From: Thaumasiovibrio sp043421945
Lineage (GTDB): Bacteria > Pseudomonadota > Gammaproteobacteria > Enterobacterales > Vibrionaceae
Assembly: GCA_043421945.1 (NCBI GenBank)
Contig: JBHOGO010000025.1
Coordinates: forward strand, 1 to 49,291
Direction of reading: 5' to 3'
DNA length: 49,291 bases
In this document: positions 1 to 8,951 of the stretch, piece after piece
Layout of the letters: the number at the start of each line of letters is the position of its first letter
Numbering within the stretch: position 1 is the stretch's first letter
Notes under the pieces: model-generated
The model's database searches: none
What the model was told of the DNA's origin: nothing
What the model saw: only the letters and a program-made list of their open reading frames with translations
Translations under genes and position numbers: made by a program

Positions 1-6
1 AATCAG

Positions 7-72
7 TGATCGGTTTAAACCGAAATAGGTGATCGGATAATCCCGAAATGACTGATCGGAATGCTCCGAAAT
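7..72. mobile_element. IS21-family-like terminal repeat array (remnant)
   Basis: Three direct copies of a 20-bp unit, TGATCGG-N6-CCGAAAT, lie at 7-26, 30-49 and 53-72 with an exact 23-bp period. Both 7-bp arms are identical in all three copies while the central six bases differ. Multiple terminal repeats of this style are typical of IS21-family ends, recalled from general knowledge and not searched. No istA or istB coding sequence lies inside the window, so this is either the tip of an element extending left or a leftover end. Confidence 0.55.
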
Positions 73-79
73 ATGCAAC

Positions 80-238
80 TTTAAAAACAAGGCTGATTTC
101 AAAGTAGCTGTAGAACGATTTTTTGAGGACACTTTGCCAAGAATTGCTGGCTCACTGGCTTCTCGAATAAATGATAATTTTCAGGTGCTCAAACACGCAT
201 CTTTAAGTTCATTGGGTATATATAAGTATTACCCCTGA
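80..238 (+). pseudogene. C-terminal remnant of an IS630-like transposase
   Basis: An open frame of about 52 codons ends at the TGA at 236-238. Its translation includes FFEDTLPRIAGSLASRINDN and then FQVL, which resembles the C-terminal tail of IS630-family DDE transposases (an 'RINDNFxVL' type ending). There is no start codon and no catalytic DDE region, and the frame runs straight out of the IS21-like repeats. It is therefore a broken fragment, perhaps left by one element inserting into another. The family call rests on recall of the tail motif only. Confidence 0.45.
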
Positions 239-270
239 AGTGAAGTGGTTTTCAAGCCACTTTACTTCAG
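235..270. repeat. long hairpin after transposase remnant
   Basis: A 14-bp inverted repeat with one mismatch (left arm CTGAAGTGAAGTGG, right arm CCACTTTACTTCAG) encloses an 8-nt loop and overlaps the stop codon of the transposase remnant. No T-run follows on either strand, so a simple intrinsic terminator is unlikely. It may be a transposon-end hairpin, or it may insulate the araC gene that ends at 317. Confidence 0.5.
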
Positions 271-316
271 AGGTTGTTAGCATTCTAAGTTGTAAGCTTG
301 AAAATTTAAATTTTTG

Positions 317-1297
317 CTAGGTGAGAATCTGTGATGGAGATGTTGAGTTCCTATATTCTCTTGGTGATACACCAAATTTTTGTCTGAATTTTCTATAGAA
401 ATCACTTGTATTTGAGAATCCTACATCAATTGCTAGATCGTTAATGCTCACGTTTGTTAGTTTTATTCTTTCACAAAATCTGTCAAATCTAATGTCACGC
501 AGCAAATTATTAAACGTCTGGCCACTTTCTTTCTTTATGAGCTTAGATAAATTGTAGTTTTTCATTTGTAATTTATCTGCTATTGTATTTAGGTTTGCAT
601 TTTGCAAATCTCTTTCTATATGACTGATTACTTGAGCTAACACTTTGCTTTCATAAGAACTCTTATCAATGGTTTTTGGATTATCTTGTATCAGCTCAAT
701 AATCAATAGACCAAGTAAAAACTTTATTTTTGCTTCCATAAAAGTTCCTTTCATGGTTAACTGACCAATGATATTATCCAGGAGATCTTCTATTGCTGTT
801 TTATTAAAAGTAGTGTAAATGAGAGCTTTCGACGTTGAGTTTTTAAAAATAGCATCAATAAAGAAACTTGAAAGGCTACTTTTATCATCAATAAATTCAA
901 AGATATAATTAAAGAATTTCTTATGAACAATAAAGTTAATCAATATGTCATCTTTATCAGAGGGCAAAATTTCATGGATAGCTCCAGGGCCCATAAAAAG
1001 AATATCACCTTTGTTGAGATGTATTTTTTGTCCTTCAATATATTGAATAGATTGTCCATTTAAAACATAACTTATTTCTACATAATCATGAGTGTGTGCA
1101 GGATAATGGATATATCTTGTATGTTTTCTGATAGAGATTAATTTTCCTTTAGCACTTACTTTATCAAATGCAATAGTGGTTTTATTTGCATCCTTAAATA
1201 TTGACATGTCGATATTGTTTTGATGGTCAAGAATGTTCCTCTCTTCATCATTGTTGTCTTTCATGTACTCGGCAATTCGATTTAGGCCAATATTCAT
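317..1297 (-). CDS. AraC-family transcriptional regulator
   Basis: This 326-residue protein has a cupin-like sensor half (about residues 55-120, with YPAHTHDYVEISYVLNG typical of AraC sugar-binding domains). Its C-terminal half (about 220-320) holds two helix-turn-helix motifs and the family signature 'DVGFSNTSDFYRKFRQKFG' followed by SPREYR. The start at 1297 begins MNIGLNRIAE; the second half aligns with the usual end of the family. It is transcribed away from the SSS transporter and the rhaBADM operon across a 418-bp gap. By position it is the likely activator of sugar uptake and rhamnose genes, functionally comparable to RhaS/RhaR, but the effector is inferred. Coding is A/T-rich like its neighbours. 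Confidence 0.9.
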   Translation of the reverse strand: MNIGLNRIAEYMKDNNDEERNILDHQNNIDMSIFKDANKTTIAFDKVSAKGKLISIRKHTRYIHYPAHTHDYVEISYVLNGQSIQYIEGQKIHLNKGDILFMGPGAIHEILPSDKDDILINFIVHKKFFNYIFEFIDDKSSLSSFFIDAIFKNSTSKALIYTTFNKTAIEDLLDNIIGQLTMKGTFMEAKIKFLLGLLIIELIQDNPKTIDKSSYESKVLAQVISHIERDLQNANLNTIADKLQMKNYNLSKLIKKESGQTFNNLLRDIRFDRFCERIKLTNVSINDLAIDVGFSNTSDFYRKFRQKFGVSPREYRNSTSPSQILT

Positions 1298-1445
1298 ATT
1301 ACGTTACTCTCCATTTAAGATTAAGAGACAAATGTCCTTTTTGTACGCAAAACTTGCCCTGTATTACATCAAAAATAGTCGTTTTTTGCATGTACTGGAG
1401 GATATACAATGAAGATAGTTAAATCAATTAGAACAGTTATTTAAT

Positions 1446-1461
1446 TGTGATCATGGTCAAG
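1446..1461. promoter_or_regulatory. possible CRP-like site in araC/SSS intergenic region
   Basis: TGTGATCATGGTCAAG matches the left half of the CRP consensus (TGTGA-N6-TCACA) and three bases of the right half. It lies in the 1298-1683 divergent control region, about 270 bp before the transporter start. Catabolite control would suit a rhamnose operon, but the match is partial. The rest of this A/T-rich gap shows no clear promoter to me. Confidence 0.25.
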
Positions 1462-1683
1462 TAGTTAATAAAAAATAATGTTTGAAATTTTTTTAATTTT
1501 ATTTTGATGAAGTGAAATATGTGAGCTTTGTCATGTTTTAAGGTCTGTTTAACTTTACTATGAAAGATTGTTGTGGTTTAGCTCATGTTTAAGCTTTTTT
1601 GTAAATAGACACGCTCGAATTATTTATGCTTGACGTTTAGATAATAAGCAGATGGATTCTAACAATTTTAGGAGTTAATCAGA

Positions 1684-1722
1684 ATGACTATATATGGATG
1701 TAGAAGGGTAGTGTTATGGTAG
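1684..1722 (+). CDS. possible 12-codon leader ORF overlapping transporter start
   Basis: A short frame, MTIYGCRRVVLW, has a good ribosome binding site (AGGAG about 10 nt upstream) and terminates at the TAG at 1720-1722, so it runs past the ATG of the downstream transporter at 1716. The overlap is the kind that can give translational coupling. Its length is too small for any coding statistic, so it may be accidental. Confidence 0.25.
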   Translation: MTIYGCRRVVLW

Positions 1723-3500
1723 ATATCGCTGTTGTAATTGTATATTTTGGGTTTCTTATTGCAATAGGGGTCCTCTTTAAGTCATTTAGTTCATCTACGA
1801 GTGACTATTTTCGTGGTGGCGGCAAAATGCTTTGGTGGATGGTCGGCTCCACATCGTTTATGACTGCTGTGAGTGCAATGACTTTCACTGGTCATATGGG
1901 AAAGGCACTTACGGGAGGATTTGCTGTAGCCACGACCGTATTTTATGCTAATGCGTTGGGGTATTTGTGTAATTACCTATTTTTTGCCGCTAAAGCACGT
2001 CAGATGAGGGTAATCACTCCGCTTGAAGGTGTTCGTATGAGGCTAGGACCAGTTAATGAACAAGTATTTACTTGGGCTAATGTCCCATTAAGTGTTCTTC
2101 AAGCGTCGATTTGGATTAATGCTCTTGCAGTATTTACTAGCGCCGTTATAGGTATCCCACTTCAACAAACTATTGTTGTTGCTGGCTGTGTGGTTTTGTT
2201 TATGTCGCTTGTGGGTGGGAGCTGGGCAGTCATCGCTTCTGACTTTATGCAAATGATCATTCTTACTACAATGACTCTTGTTACCGGTGCTGTTGCAATC
2301 TGGAAATCTGGCGGAATTGTTTCTCTTTTTGAGGCAGGCTTACCAGAGCAACCTTTTGTTGGCGATGGATACAACCATACTTATTTATTCGTAGGTTGGT
2401 TCATTTTTATGTTTATTAAGCAATTCTTCAGTACGAATAACATGGTCGATTCATATCGGTACATTTCAGCAAAAGATACTAAGAATGCTAGAAAAGCGGC
2501 GGTATTAGCGGGTACATTAATGCTGATTGGTCCAATTCTGTGGTTTGTTCCTGCATGGTATGTTGCAGCACATTACCCTGATACGTCTACATGGGGTTTA
2601 GCTGGTTTAGGCTCAAAAGTTGCTGATGCGACATATTTCATGTTTGTTAGCCGTGAAATGCCTGTCGGTATGGTTGGATTAATGCTGGCTGCCATGTTTG
2701 CAGCAACAATGTCATCTATGGATTCTGCTTTGAACCGAAATGCAGGCATTATTTTAAAAAGTGTATATGAACCTTACTTCTGTAAGAACCATTCTGAAAA
2801 GCACCTAATTTTCATTAGTAAGTTATTGACCGCTATTTTTGGAATCGTCATTATTGTATCGGCTCTATTTCTTACATCATTGAAACAGTTTGGCTTGTTT
2901 GATTTAACTATGCTTGTGAGCACATTGATCGGCTTCCCAATGTTAATTCCTTCAATTATGTGTTTTTTCATTAGAAAAACACCAGATTGGGCAGGTTGGG
3001 GTACTGTACTAGTTGGTATGTTTGTTTCAGCAACCATTGCTTTTGGGGCCACACCTGAAGTTATGGAATCGATTTTAAACCTTGACCAGCCATTAACGCC
3101 TAGAGAATTCACTGAAATGAAATCAGTTACTCTTGGGTTGATAGGTCACATGAGTATTACGTTGCCATTTTTCATCATGTCACAATTTTTCTATAAAGGA
3201 CATTCTGAAGAACGACAAAAAGAAGTCGACCAATTTTTTTCTAATGTAGACACAGAAGTTATAGTTGAAGATACTCCGCAAAGTGTAGCTATGGACAACA
3301 AGCAGAATAGTGTCTTAGGTAAGATGGTTCTGACCGCTTCAATCTTTATTCTATCTCTTACCTTAGTTCCAAATCCTATGTGGGGGAGAATGCTATTTGT
3401 CATTATTGCAGCTATCCTAGCATTGGTTGGTACATTGTTAGTTAAATCTAAGCGATCATTAGAGGTCGAAAGTTCTTCAAGTGAAAGTGTTAATGTTTAA
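1716..3500 (+). CDS. Na+/solute symporter (SSS family), rhamnose locus
   Basis: A 594-residue polytopic membrane protein with about 14 hydrophobic segments. It has the SSS hallmarks near the N-terminus (SDYFRGGGKMLWWMVG, residues about 30-45) and a conserved 'ATMSSMDSALNRNAG' segment near residue 335. It is a clear paralogue of the symporter at 23572-25332, with the same architecture and nearly the same length. The start at 1716 is preceded by AGAAGGG. It sits between the AraC regulator and rhaBADM, so the likely cargo is rhamnose, a rhamnosyl-uronate oligosaccharide or a sulfated form. Related SSS proteins carry alginate or uronate products. The substrate is inferred from context only. Confidence 0.88.
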   Translation: MVDIAVVIVYFGFLIAIGVLFKSFSSSTSDYFRGGGKMLWWMVGSTSFMTAVSAMTFTGHMGKALTGGFAVATTVFYANALGYLCNYLFFAAKARQMRVITPLEGVRMRLGPVNEQVFTWANVPLSVLQASIWINALAVFTSAVIGIPLQQTIVVAGCVVLFMSLVGGSWAVIASDFMQMIILTTMTLVTGAVAIWKSGGIVSLFEAGLPEQPFVGDGYNHTYLFVGWFIFMFIKQFFSTNNMVDSYRYISAKDTKNARKAAVLAGTLMLIGPILWFVPAWYVAAHYPDTSTWGLAGLGSKVADATYFMFVSREMPVGMVGLMLAAMFAATMSSMDSALNRNAGIILKSVYEPYFCKNHSEKHLIFISKLLTAIFGIVIIVSALFLTSLKQFGLFDLTMLVSTLIGFPMLIPSIMCFFIRKTPDWAGWGTVLVGMFVSATIAFGATPEVMESILNLDQPLTPREFTEMKSVTLGLIGHMSITLPFFIMSQFFYKGHSEERQKEVDQFFSNVDTEVIVEDTPQSVAMDNKQNSVLGKMVLTASIFILSLTLVPNPMWGRMLFVIIAAILALVGTLLVKSKRSLEVESSSSESVNV

Positions 3501-3522
3501 TCAGTAAATATCCATTGTAATT

Positions 3523-3559
3523 AAATCACTCTTGTTATTTTAATAAGGGTGATTTTTTT
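3523..3559 (+). terminator. intrinsic terminator after SSS gene
   Basis: An AAATCACTCTT arm pairs, with one G-T pair, with AAGGGTGATTT across an 11-nt loop, followed by a run of T. It lies 22 nt after the symporter stop and before rhaB, so rhaB probably also has its own promoter in 3560-3650. Confidence 0.7.
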
Positions 3560-3656
3560 GTGTGAAAAAAGCAAAAAATGACTCTATTTAGGGCAGAATG
3601 AGATATTAAAAGTTAATTCATTTGATGTAAAATTTAAAAATACATCGGAGGTTGCA

Positions 3657-5030
3657 ATGAATTATTTTCTGGCTATTGATATTGGCGCTTCTAGCGGCAG
3701 GCATTTGTTAGGTTATTTAAAAGATAAAAAAATTGTTCTTGAGGAGATATATAGATTCACCAACAAGTTGTCCAAAAAAAATGAACAATTATGTTGGGAC
3801 CTTGATTTGTTATTTTCTCATATTTTACGTGGTCTAGAAGAGTGTGTGAAATTAAATAAAATCCCACAAAGTATTGGTGTCGATACCTGGGGAGTTGATT
3901 TTGTTCTTCTTGATGAAGAAGAACAAATTATCGGAAATACTGTATCTTACCGTGATGACCGTACTAAAGGCGTCATGGAAAGGGTTTGTAATACAGTTGG
4001 AAGTAAAAATATTTACAACAAAACTGGTATTCAGTTTATGAGCTTCAATACATTGTATCAGCTTGATTCAATTGATATAGAAGAAAAGCGTAAAGCTTGT
4101 TCATTTCTAATGATACCAGACTATTTAAACTACTTGCTTACAGGCAAAAAAGTTAATGAGTACACCAATGCAACAACAACGCAAATGTTTAACCTTACCA
4201 CCGGTCAATGGGATAAGGACTTGCTGGAAGTTGCTGGTGTAGGAAGCGAGATTTTTGGTGAAACAAAACTACCGGGTCACTGTATTGGGCGCTTGGAAGA
4301 GAGTATTAAAGCAAAAGTAGGTTTTGATTGTAACGTTGTTTTACCTCCTACTCACGATACAGCTTCTGCATTTATCGCTAGTGTATTTGATATTGAGGAA
4401 GACGGCGTCATCTTGAGTTCAGGTACTTGGTCACTCTTAGGTAAAGAGTTAAATAAACCAATTATTTCAGATGCTTCTAGAAAAAATAATTTCACTAATG
4501 AAGGTGGTTACGATAAAAGATTCAGGTTTCTGAAAAACATAATGGGACTATGGATTATTCAGGAAGTAGCTAGAATATTGGACTACCGATATTCATATGC
4601 TCAATTAGCGCAAATGGCAAGAGAATCAAAAGAGTTCACTTCAATTATTGATGTGAATAATGAAAGGTTTTTTGTCAGTGATAATATGATTGAAGAAATA
4701 GTTGAGTACTGTAAAGAAACTGGTCAGCCATATCCCACTGAAATTGGTGAGGTTTGTATTTGTGTATATCGCAGTCTTGCAAAGTCTTACGGAAATTGCA
4801 TTGATGAATTAGTTGATATGACAGGCACAGCGGTAAACAAAATTAACATTATTGGCGGTGGATGTAAAAATGATTTCTTGAATGAGTTGATCGAAGAGGT
4901 CACAGGAAAAGAAATTGTTGTTGGCCCTGTAGAAGCAACGGGTATGGGTAATATTATCGTACAGATGCTTTCAATGGGGGAGGTCGATAATCTGTTGACT
5001 GCAAAACAATACATTAAAAACAGTATATAA
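3657..5030 (+). CDS. rhaB: rhamnulokinase
   Basis: RhaB phosphorylates L-rhamnulose to L-rhamnulose-1-phosphate with ATP. The 457-residue protein has the FGGY-kinase N-terminal phosphate loop (AIDIGASSGR, residues 5-14), the 'SIGVDTWGVDFVLLD' segment typical of rhamnulokinases, a 'PTHDTASAF' catalytic-aspartate region and a C-terminal 'NIIGGGCKNDFLNEL' motif. It is slightly shorter than the E. coli enzyme. A strong ribosome binding site (CGGAGG) precedes the ATG. It is the first gene of a tight operon, with rhaA starting 12 nt after its stop. The full rhaBADM set around it makes the assignment secure. Confidence 0.95.
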   Translation: MNYFLAIDIGASSGRHLLGYLKDKKIVLEEIYRFTNKLSKKNEQLCWDLDLLFSHILRGLEECVKLNKIPQSIGVDTWGVDFVLLDEEEQIIGNTVSYRDDRTKGVMERVCNTVGSKNIYNKTGIQFMSFNTLYQLDSIDIEEKRKACSFLMIPDYLNYLLTGKKVNEYTNATTTQMFNLTTGQWDKDLLEVAGVGSEIFGETKLPGHCIGRLEESIKAKVGFDCNVVLPPTHDTASAFIASVFDIEEDGVILSSGTWSLLGKELNKPIISDASRKNNFTNEGGYDKRFRFLKNIMGLWIIQEVARILDYRYSYAQLAQMARESKEFTSIIDVNNERFFVSDNMIEEIVEYCKETGQPYPTEIGEVCICVYRSLAKSYGNCIDELVDMTGTAVNKINIIGGGCKNDFLNELIEEVTGKEIVVGPVEATGMGNIIVQMLSMGEVDNLLTAKQYIKNSI

Positions 5031-5042
5031 TTAGGGGTTGTC

Positions 5043-6308
5043 ATGGAACAAAGTTTAAAAAATAGATATGAGTTGAGCAAGTCACTTTATGCAAAATGGG
5101 GTATTGATGTTGACTCTGTATTGGAAAAGCTTAAATCAGTAAAAGTTTCTATCCACTGTTGGCAAGGGGATGATGTTACAGGTTTCGAAGAGGCACGCCA
5201 TGAACTATCTGGCGGTATTTCTGCTACAGGTAGTTACCCAGGTAAAGCCACTAATGCACTGGAGTTAAGAGCAGATCTTGATAAAGCTCTAAGCCTGATT
5301 CCAGGTAATCACAAGATTAATCTTCATGCACTATACGCTGAAACGAATGGTTTAGTTGTTGAACGAGATGAGTTGAAACCTGAACATTTCGCAGGTTGGG
5401 TAGAGTGGGCAAAAGAGCGTGATCTAGGTTTAGATTTCAACCCTAGCCTCTTTTCGCATCCTAATGCAAGCGAAGGATTGACACTGTCTCACCCAAACAA
5501 AGAGATTCGTGATTTTTGGGTTAAACACTGCATTGCTTCTCGAAAAATCGGGGAATATTTTGGAAAAGAGTTAGAGCAAACTTGCTTAACGAATATTTGG
5601 ATTCCTGACGGATACAAAGATACTCCTAGTAACCGTTTCGAACCGCGTCAAAGACTGAAAGAATCCTTGGATGAAATCTTTGCCGTTGATGTCGATGAAC
5701 AATACAACAAAGATTCAGTTGAATCCAAAGTCTTTGGTATTGGCGTTGAGTCTTATACCGTTGGTTCTCATGAATTTTATATGGGGTATGCCATTGCAAA
5801 TAATAAGCTTTGCTTACTCGATAATGGTCATTACCATCCGACTGAGTCTGTAGCTGACAAAATTTCATCAATGCTTTTATATCAAGATGAACTCGCTCTT
5901 CATGTCACCCGTCCAGTACGTTGGGATAGTGACCACGTAGTGACATTTAATGATGAAGTAAAAGAGATCGCTAAAGAATTAGTGCGCACAGATAGCTTAG
6001 ATAAAGTTTACTTAGGTCTAGATTTCTTTGATGCAAGTATTAACCGTATTGCAGCTTGGGTTCTAGGCACAAGGAACATGCAGAAAGCTCTGCTTGAAGC
6101 AATGCTTATGCCGCACGAAAAGTTAACTCAACTACAAAATGAAGGTGATTTTACGCAGCGTTTGGTACTCATGGAAGAGTTGAAAACTTACCCATTGGGC
6201 GACATTTGGAATTATTTCTGTGAAATAAATGATGTACCAGCGAATGAAGACTGGTTTAACTCAGTTGTCGATTACGAACGTGATGTTCTGCTAAAGCGAG
6301 GCGAATAA
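5043..6308 (+). CDS. rhaA: L-rhamnose isomerase
   Basis: RhaA is a cytoplasmic, metal-dependent TIM-barrel enzyme interconverting L-rhamnose and L-rhamnulose. The 421-residue length matches the family (about 419). Recognisable segments are 'VSIHCWQGDDVTGFE' near the N-terminus, 'GSYPGKATNALELRADL', 'HALYAET', 'GLDFNPSLFSHP' and 'LGLDFFDASINRIAAWVLG'. The stop codon shares one base with the rhaD start (TAATG), which indicates translational coupling. Confidence 0.96.
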   Translation: MEQSLKNRYELSKSLYAKWGIDVDSVLEKLKSVKVSIHCWQGDDVTGFEEARHELSGGISATGSYPGKATNALELRADLDKALSLIPGNHKINLHALYAETNGLVVERDELKPEHFAGWVEWAKERDLGLDFNPSLFSHPNASEGLTLSHPNKEIRDFWVKHCIASRKIGEYFGKELEQTCLTNIWIPDGYKDTPSNRFEPRQRLKESLDEIFAVDVDEQYNKDSVESKVFGIGVESYTVGSHEFYMGYAIANNKLCLLDNGHYHPTESVADKISSMLLYQDELALHVTRPVRWDSDHVVTFNDEVKEIAKELVRTDSLDKVYLGLDFFDASINRIAAWVLGTRNMQKALLEAMLMPHEKLTQLQNEGDFTQRLVLMEELKTYPLGDIWNYFCEINDVPANEDWFNSVVDYERDVLLKRGE

Positions 6309-7120
6309 TGGAACAGTTAGCATTTGCAAAAGAGTTTAAGAAAACGGCTCAAGACGCTTGGTTAAAAGGTTGGCATGAGCGTAATGGCGGTAATCTTTCA
6401 TACCGTCTATCTGAATCAGAAGTGATTGAAGCTCAGCAATTCTTTACTGAGTCTTCGGCATGGCTTGATATTGGTGTCAGTGTCCCCAATCTTGCAGATC
6501 AAATTTTCATTGTTACAGGAAGTGGTAAATACTTCCGTAATGTTGAGGTTTGTATTGAGGAAAATGCAGGTATTATCCAGGTATCCTCAGATGGCTGTAA
6601 ATATAAAATTTTATGGGGATTAATTAATGGCGCAAAACCAACAAGTGAACTGCCAGCGCACTTAATGAATCACTCAGTAAAATATGATGTTACTGGTGGA
6701 AAACACCGAGTTGTTATGCATTCTCATACAACAAACTTAATTGCACTTACATTTGTATTGCCACTAGAAGCTGAAACGTTCACTAGAGAACTTTGGGAAA
6801 TGGCAACCGAGTGCCCCGTTGTATTTCCTGATGGTGTAGGAATTGTTCCATGGATGGTTCCTGGCGGTTCAGATATCGCGAAACATACTAGTGAGTTAAT
6901 GAAAAAATATGACGTTGCTATCTGGGCTCATCACGGTACTTTCTGTTCAGCTGAAGATCTTAGTTTAGCATTTGGTTTGATGGATACCGTTGAAAAGGCA
7001 GCTGAAATTCTAGTCAAAGTTTTAGCGATGGGGGGGAAACGACAAACAATCCAAACCCAAGAATTTAAAGAGTTAGAGTCTGCTTTTAATGTAAAACTGA
7101 ATGAAAACGTTTTATTTTAG
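6308..7120 (+). CDS. rhaD: rhamnulose-1-phosphate aldolase
   Basis: RhaD cleaves L-rhamnulose-1-phosphate to dihydroxyacetone phosphate and L-lactaldehyde. At 270 residues it is close to the E. coli length (274). It carries the class II aldolase metal motif in 'VVMHSHTTNLIALT' and a second histidine pair in 'AIWAHHGTFCSAED', plus the family N-terminal 'WLKGWHERNGGNLSYRL'. Its start overlaps the rhaA stop by one base. The lactaldehyde it makes is the probable substrate of the FucO-type reductase at 11596. Confidence 0.96.
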   Translation: MEQLAFAKEFKKTAQDAWLKGWHERNGGNLSYRLSESEVIEAQQFFTESSAWLDIGVSVPNLADQIFIVTGSGKYFRNVEVCIEENAGIIQVSSDGCKYKILWGLINGAKPTSELPAHLMNHSVKYDVTGGKHRVVMHSHTTNLIALTFVLPLEAETFTRELWEMATECPVVFPDGVGIVPWMVPGGSDIAKHTSELMKKYDVAIWAHHGTFCSAEDLSLAFGLMDTVEKAAEILVKVLAMGGKRQTIQTQEFKELESAFNVKLNENVLF

Positions 7121-7128
7121 GAGGGGTA

Positions 7129-7443
7129 ATGATTAGAAAATCATTTAAGCTAAAAGTTCATAAAGACTGTTTTGATGATTACAAAAAAAGACATGATAAT
7201 ATATCCCCTGATTTAGTTGAAGTACTTAAAGGTGCAGGGGCTAAAAATTACTCTATTTTTTTAGATGAAGAAACGGGTTGTTTGTTTGGATACGTTGAAT
7301 TAGAATGCCTTGAAAAATGGAATGACGTTTCAAAAACAGAGGCTTGTCAGAGATGGTGGAGATATATGGGAGATATTATGGAAACTAATCCTGATATGAG
7401 CCCTCAATCCACTGATTTGAAAGAGATGTTTTATCTAGAATAA
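7129..7443 (+). CDS. rhaM: L-rhamnose mutarotase
   Basis: RhaM speeds anomer exchange of L-rhamnose so that RhaA receives the right form. The 104-residue length equals that of the E. coli protein. It has the small dimeric ferredoxin-like fold pattern, with 'FKLKVHKDCFDDYKKRHDNI' at the N-terminus, 'NYSIFLDEETGCLFGYVE' in the middle and 'WWRYMGDIMETNPD' toward the end. A strong AGGAGGGG ribosome binding site lies in the 8-nt gap after rhaD. Confidence 0.93.
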   Translation: MIRKSFKLKVHKDCFDDYKKRHDNISPDLVEVLKGAGAKNYSIFLDEETGCLFGYVELECLEKWNDVSKTEACQRWWRYMGDIMETNPDMSPQSTDLKEMFYLE

Positions 7444-7482
7444 CAATTGTTATTTAGATTTATGAAACCATAAGAGGAACTT

Positions 7483-8856
7483 ATGAAAAAGCCCAATATA
7501 ATTGTTATTTTTAGTGACCAGCAGCGATGGGACACACTAGGGTGTTATGGCCAGGATTTGCCTGTTACTCCTAACCTTGATGAACTAGCAAGGGACGGTG
7601 TGATGTTTAAAAATGCATTTACCGTAAATCCTGTGTGTGGGCCTACTCGGTCTACCATGCAGACGGGTTTATACCCAACTGAAACGGGTTGTTTCCGCAA
7701 CGATATTATCCTGCCAGAAGACAAGAAAACTGTAGCGCATTTTTTATCTGATGAGGGCTACAGTGTTGGTTATGTTGGCAAATGGCATTTAGCATCAAAT
7801 AATACCGCACATGAAGGTTTTGTTGTTGCAGCGCCAACTGAAAGCTCTGGTGAAACAATCGATAACTGTTTTACTGCAATTCCAAAACAGTATCGTGGTG
7901 GCTATAAAGATTTTTGGGTTGCTTCAGATATTCTTGAAGGTACGTCGCATGGCTATGGCGGCTTCATGTTTGATATTGATGGTAATAAAATTAGCTGGGA
8001 TGAAGATATTTATCGTGCCGACTTTCTAACTGATTTAACAACTGACTACATTGAAGATTATGAAGAAGATAAGCCCTTTTTCCTTTTCTTATCTTACCTT
8101 GAGCCTCACCATCAGAATGATAGAAAAACTTATGAAGGACCCCACGGTTCGAAAGAAAAGTGGAGTGATTTCAAAGTTCCTGGAGACTTAGAACCCTTTG
8201 TAAATGGTGATTGGGCTGAAGAGTATCCAGACTATCTTGGTTGTTGTAATAACTTGGATGATAATGTAGGAAAAATTCGTCAGGCTGTTAAAGATAAAGG
8301 CCTTGATGACAATACCGTTATCATTTACTTAAGTGATCACGGTTCTCACTTTAAGACGCGTAATGGAGAATATAAGCGTTCTTGTCATGATTCTTCAATT
8401 CGAATTCCTTTCATTATTTATGACCCTAGAGCAAAAGCTGGTCAAGTAATCGATGATCATGCGAGCATTATCGACGTCGTTCCTACTTTGCTTAAGTCGG
8501 CAGGTATTAAAGTACCAAGCTATATGCAAGGTCAAGCTTTGCAAGACTTATATATTGATAATGAATCCAAAGAAAATGTCAGCTTCATTCAAATTAGTGA
8601 GTCGCAAGTAGGTCGTGCTGTACGAACGGACAAATGGACGTATTCTGTTTCTGCTGCTGGTGAAAGTGGTTTGCTTAGTAAAGATAGTGAAGTCTATAAA
8701 GAAGAATTTTTGTATAATCTTGTGGATGATCCATATCAACTAGAGAATTTAGTTGGTAATAAAGATTTAAAAGAAGTAAAAAACAGCTTAAAAGTCCTCT
8801 TGTTGGAGGAAATATATCGAGTTGAAGGAGCTACTCCAGAAATAATGGAGGTTTAG
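7483..8856 (+). CDS. type I sulfatase without signal peptide (rhamnose operon)
   Basis: A 457-residue S1-family (formylglycine) sulfatase, which hydrolyses a sulfate ester. The FGly motif is CGPTR (C52, fitting CxPxR) and is followed by STMQTG. Metal-binding residues are visible at D12 near the N-terminus and in SDH (D285-H286), and the K100/H102 pair in VGKWHL is conserved. The protein starts MKKPNIIVIFSDQQ, going directly into the core fold with no hydrophobic leader, so it should be cytoplasmic. That is unusual, since most polysaccharide sulfatases are exported. It follows rhaM by 39 nt with a good AAGAGGAA ribosome binding site and is on the same strand, so it likely belongs to the rha operon. 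A rhamnose-sulfate or rhamnosyl-oligosaccharide sulfate is the inferred substrate; the radical SAM maturase at 9226 would install FGly. Confidence 0.9.
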   Translation: MKKPNIIVIFSDQQRWDTLGCYGQDLPVTPNLDELARDGVMFKNAFTVNPVCGPTRSTMQTGLYPTETGCFRNDIILPEDKKTVAHFLSDEGYSVGYVGKWHLASNNTAHEGFVVAAPTESSGETIDNCFTAIPKQYRGGYKDFWVASDILEGTSHGYGGFMFDIDGNKISWDEDIYRADFLTDLTTDYIEDYEEDKPFFLFLSYLEPHHQNDRKTYEGPHGSKEKWSDFKVPGDLEPFVNGDWAEEYPDYLGCCNNLDDNVGKIRQAVKDKGLDDNTVIIYLSDHGSHFKTRNGEYKRSCHDSSIRIPFIIYDPRAKAGQVIDDHASIIDVVPTLLKSAGIKVPSYMQGQALQDLYIDNESKENVSFIQISESQVGRAVRTDKWTYSVSAAGESGLLSKDSEVYKEEFLYNLVDDPYQLENLVGNKDLKEVKNSLKVLLLEEIYRVEGATPEIMEV

Positions 8857-8951
8857 TTTCAACCCTTGAGAATAAGTTAACAATAAGTCATAGTTTAAGG
8901 CTGGGTTTATTTTTCTTGACTTGAGCTTTGACTTTTTTTTAAGGAGGTATA

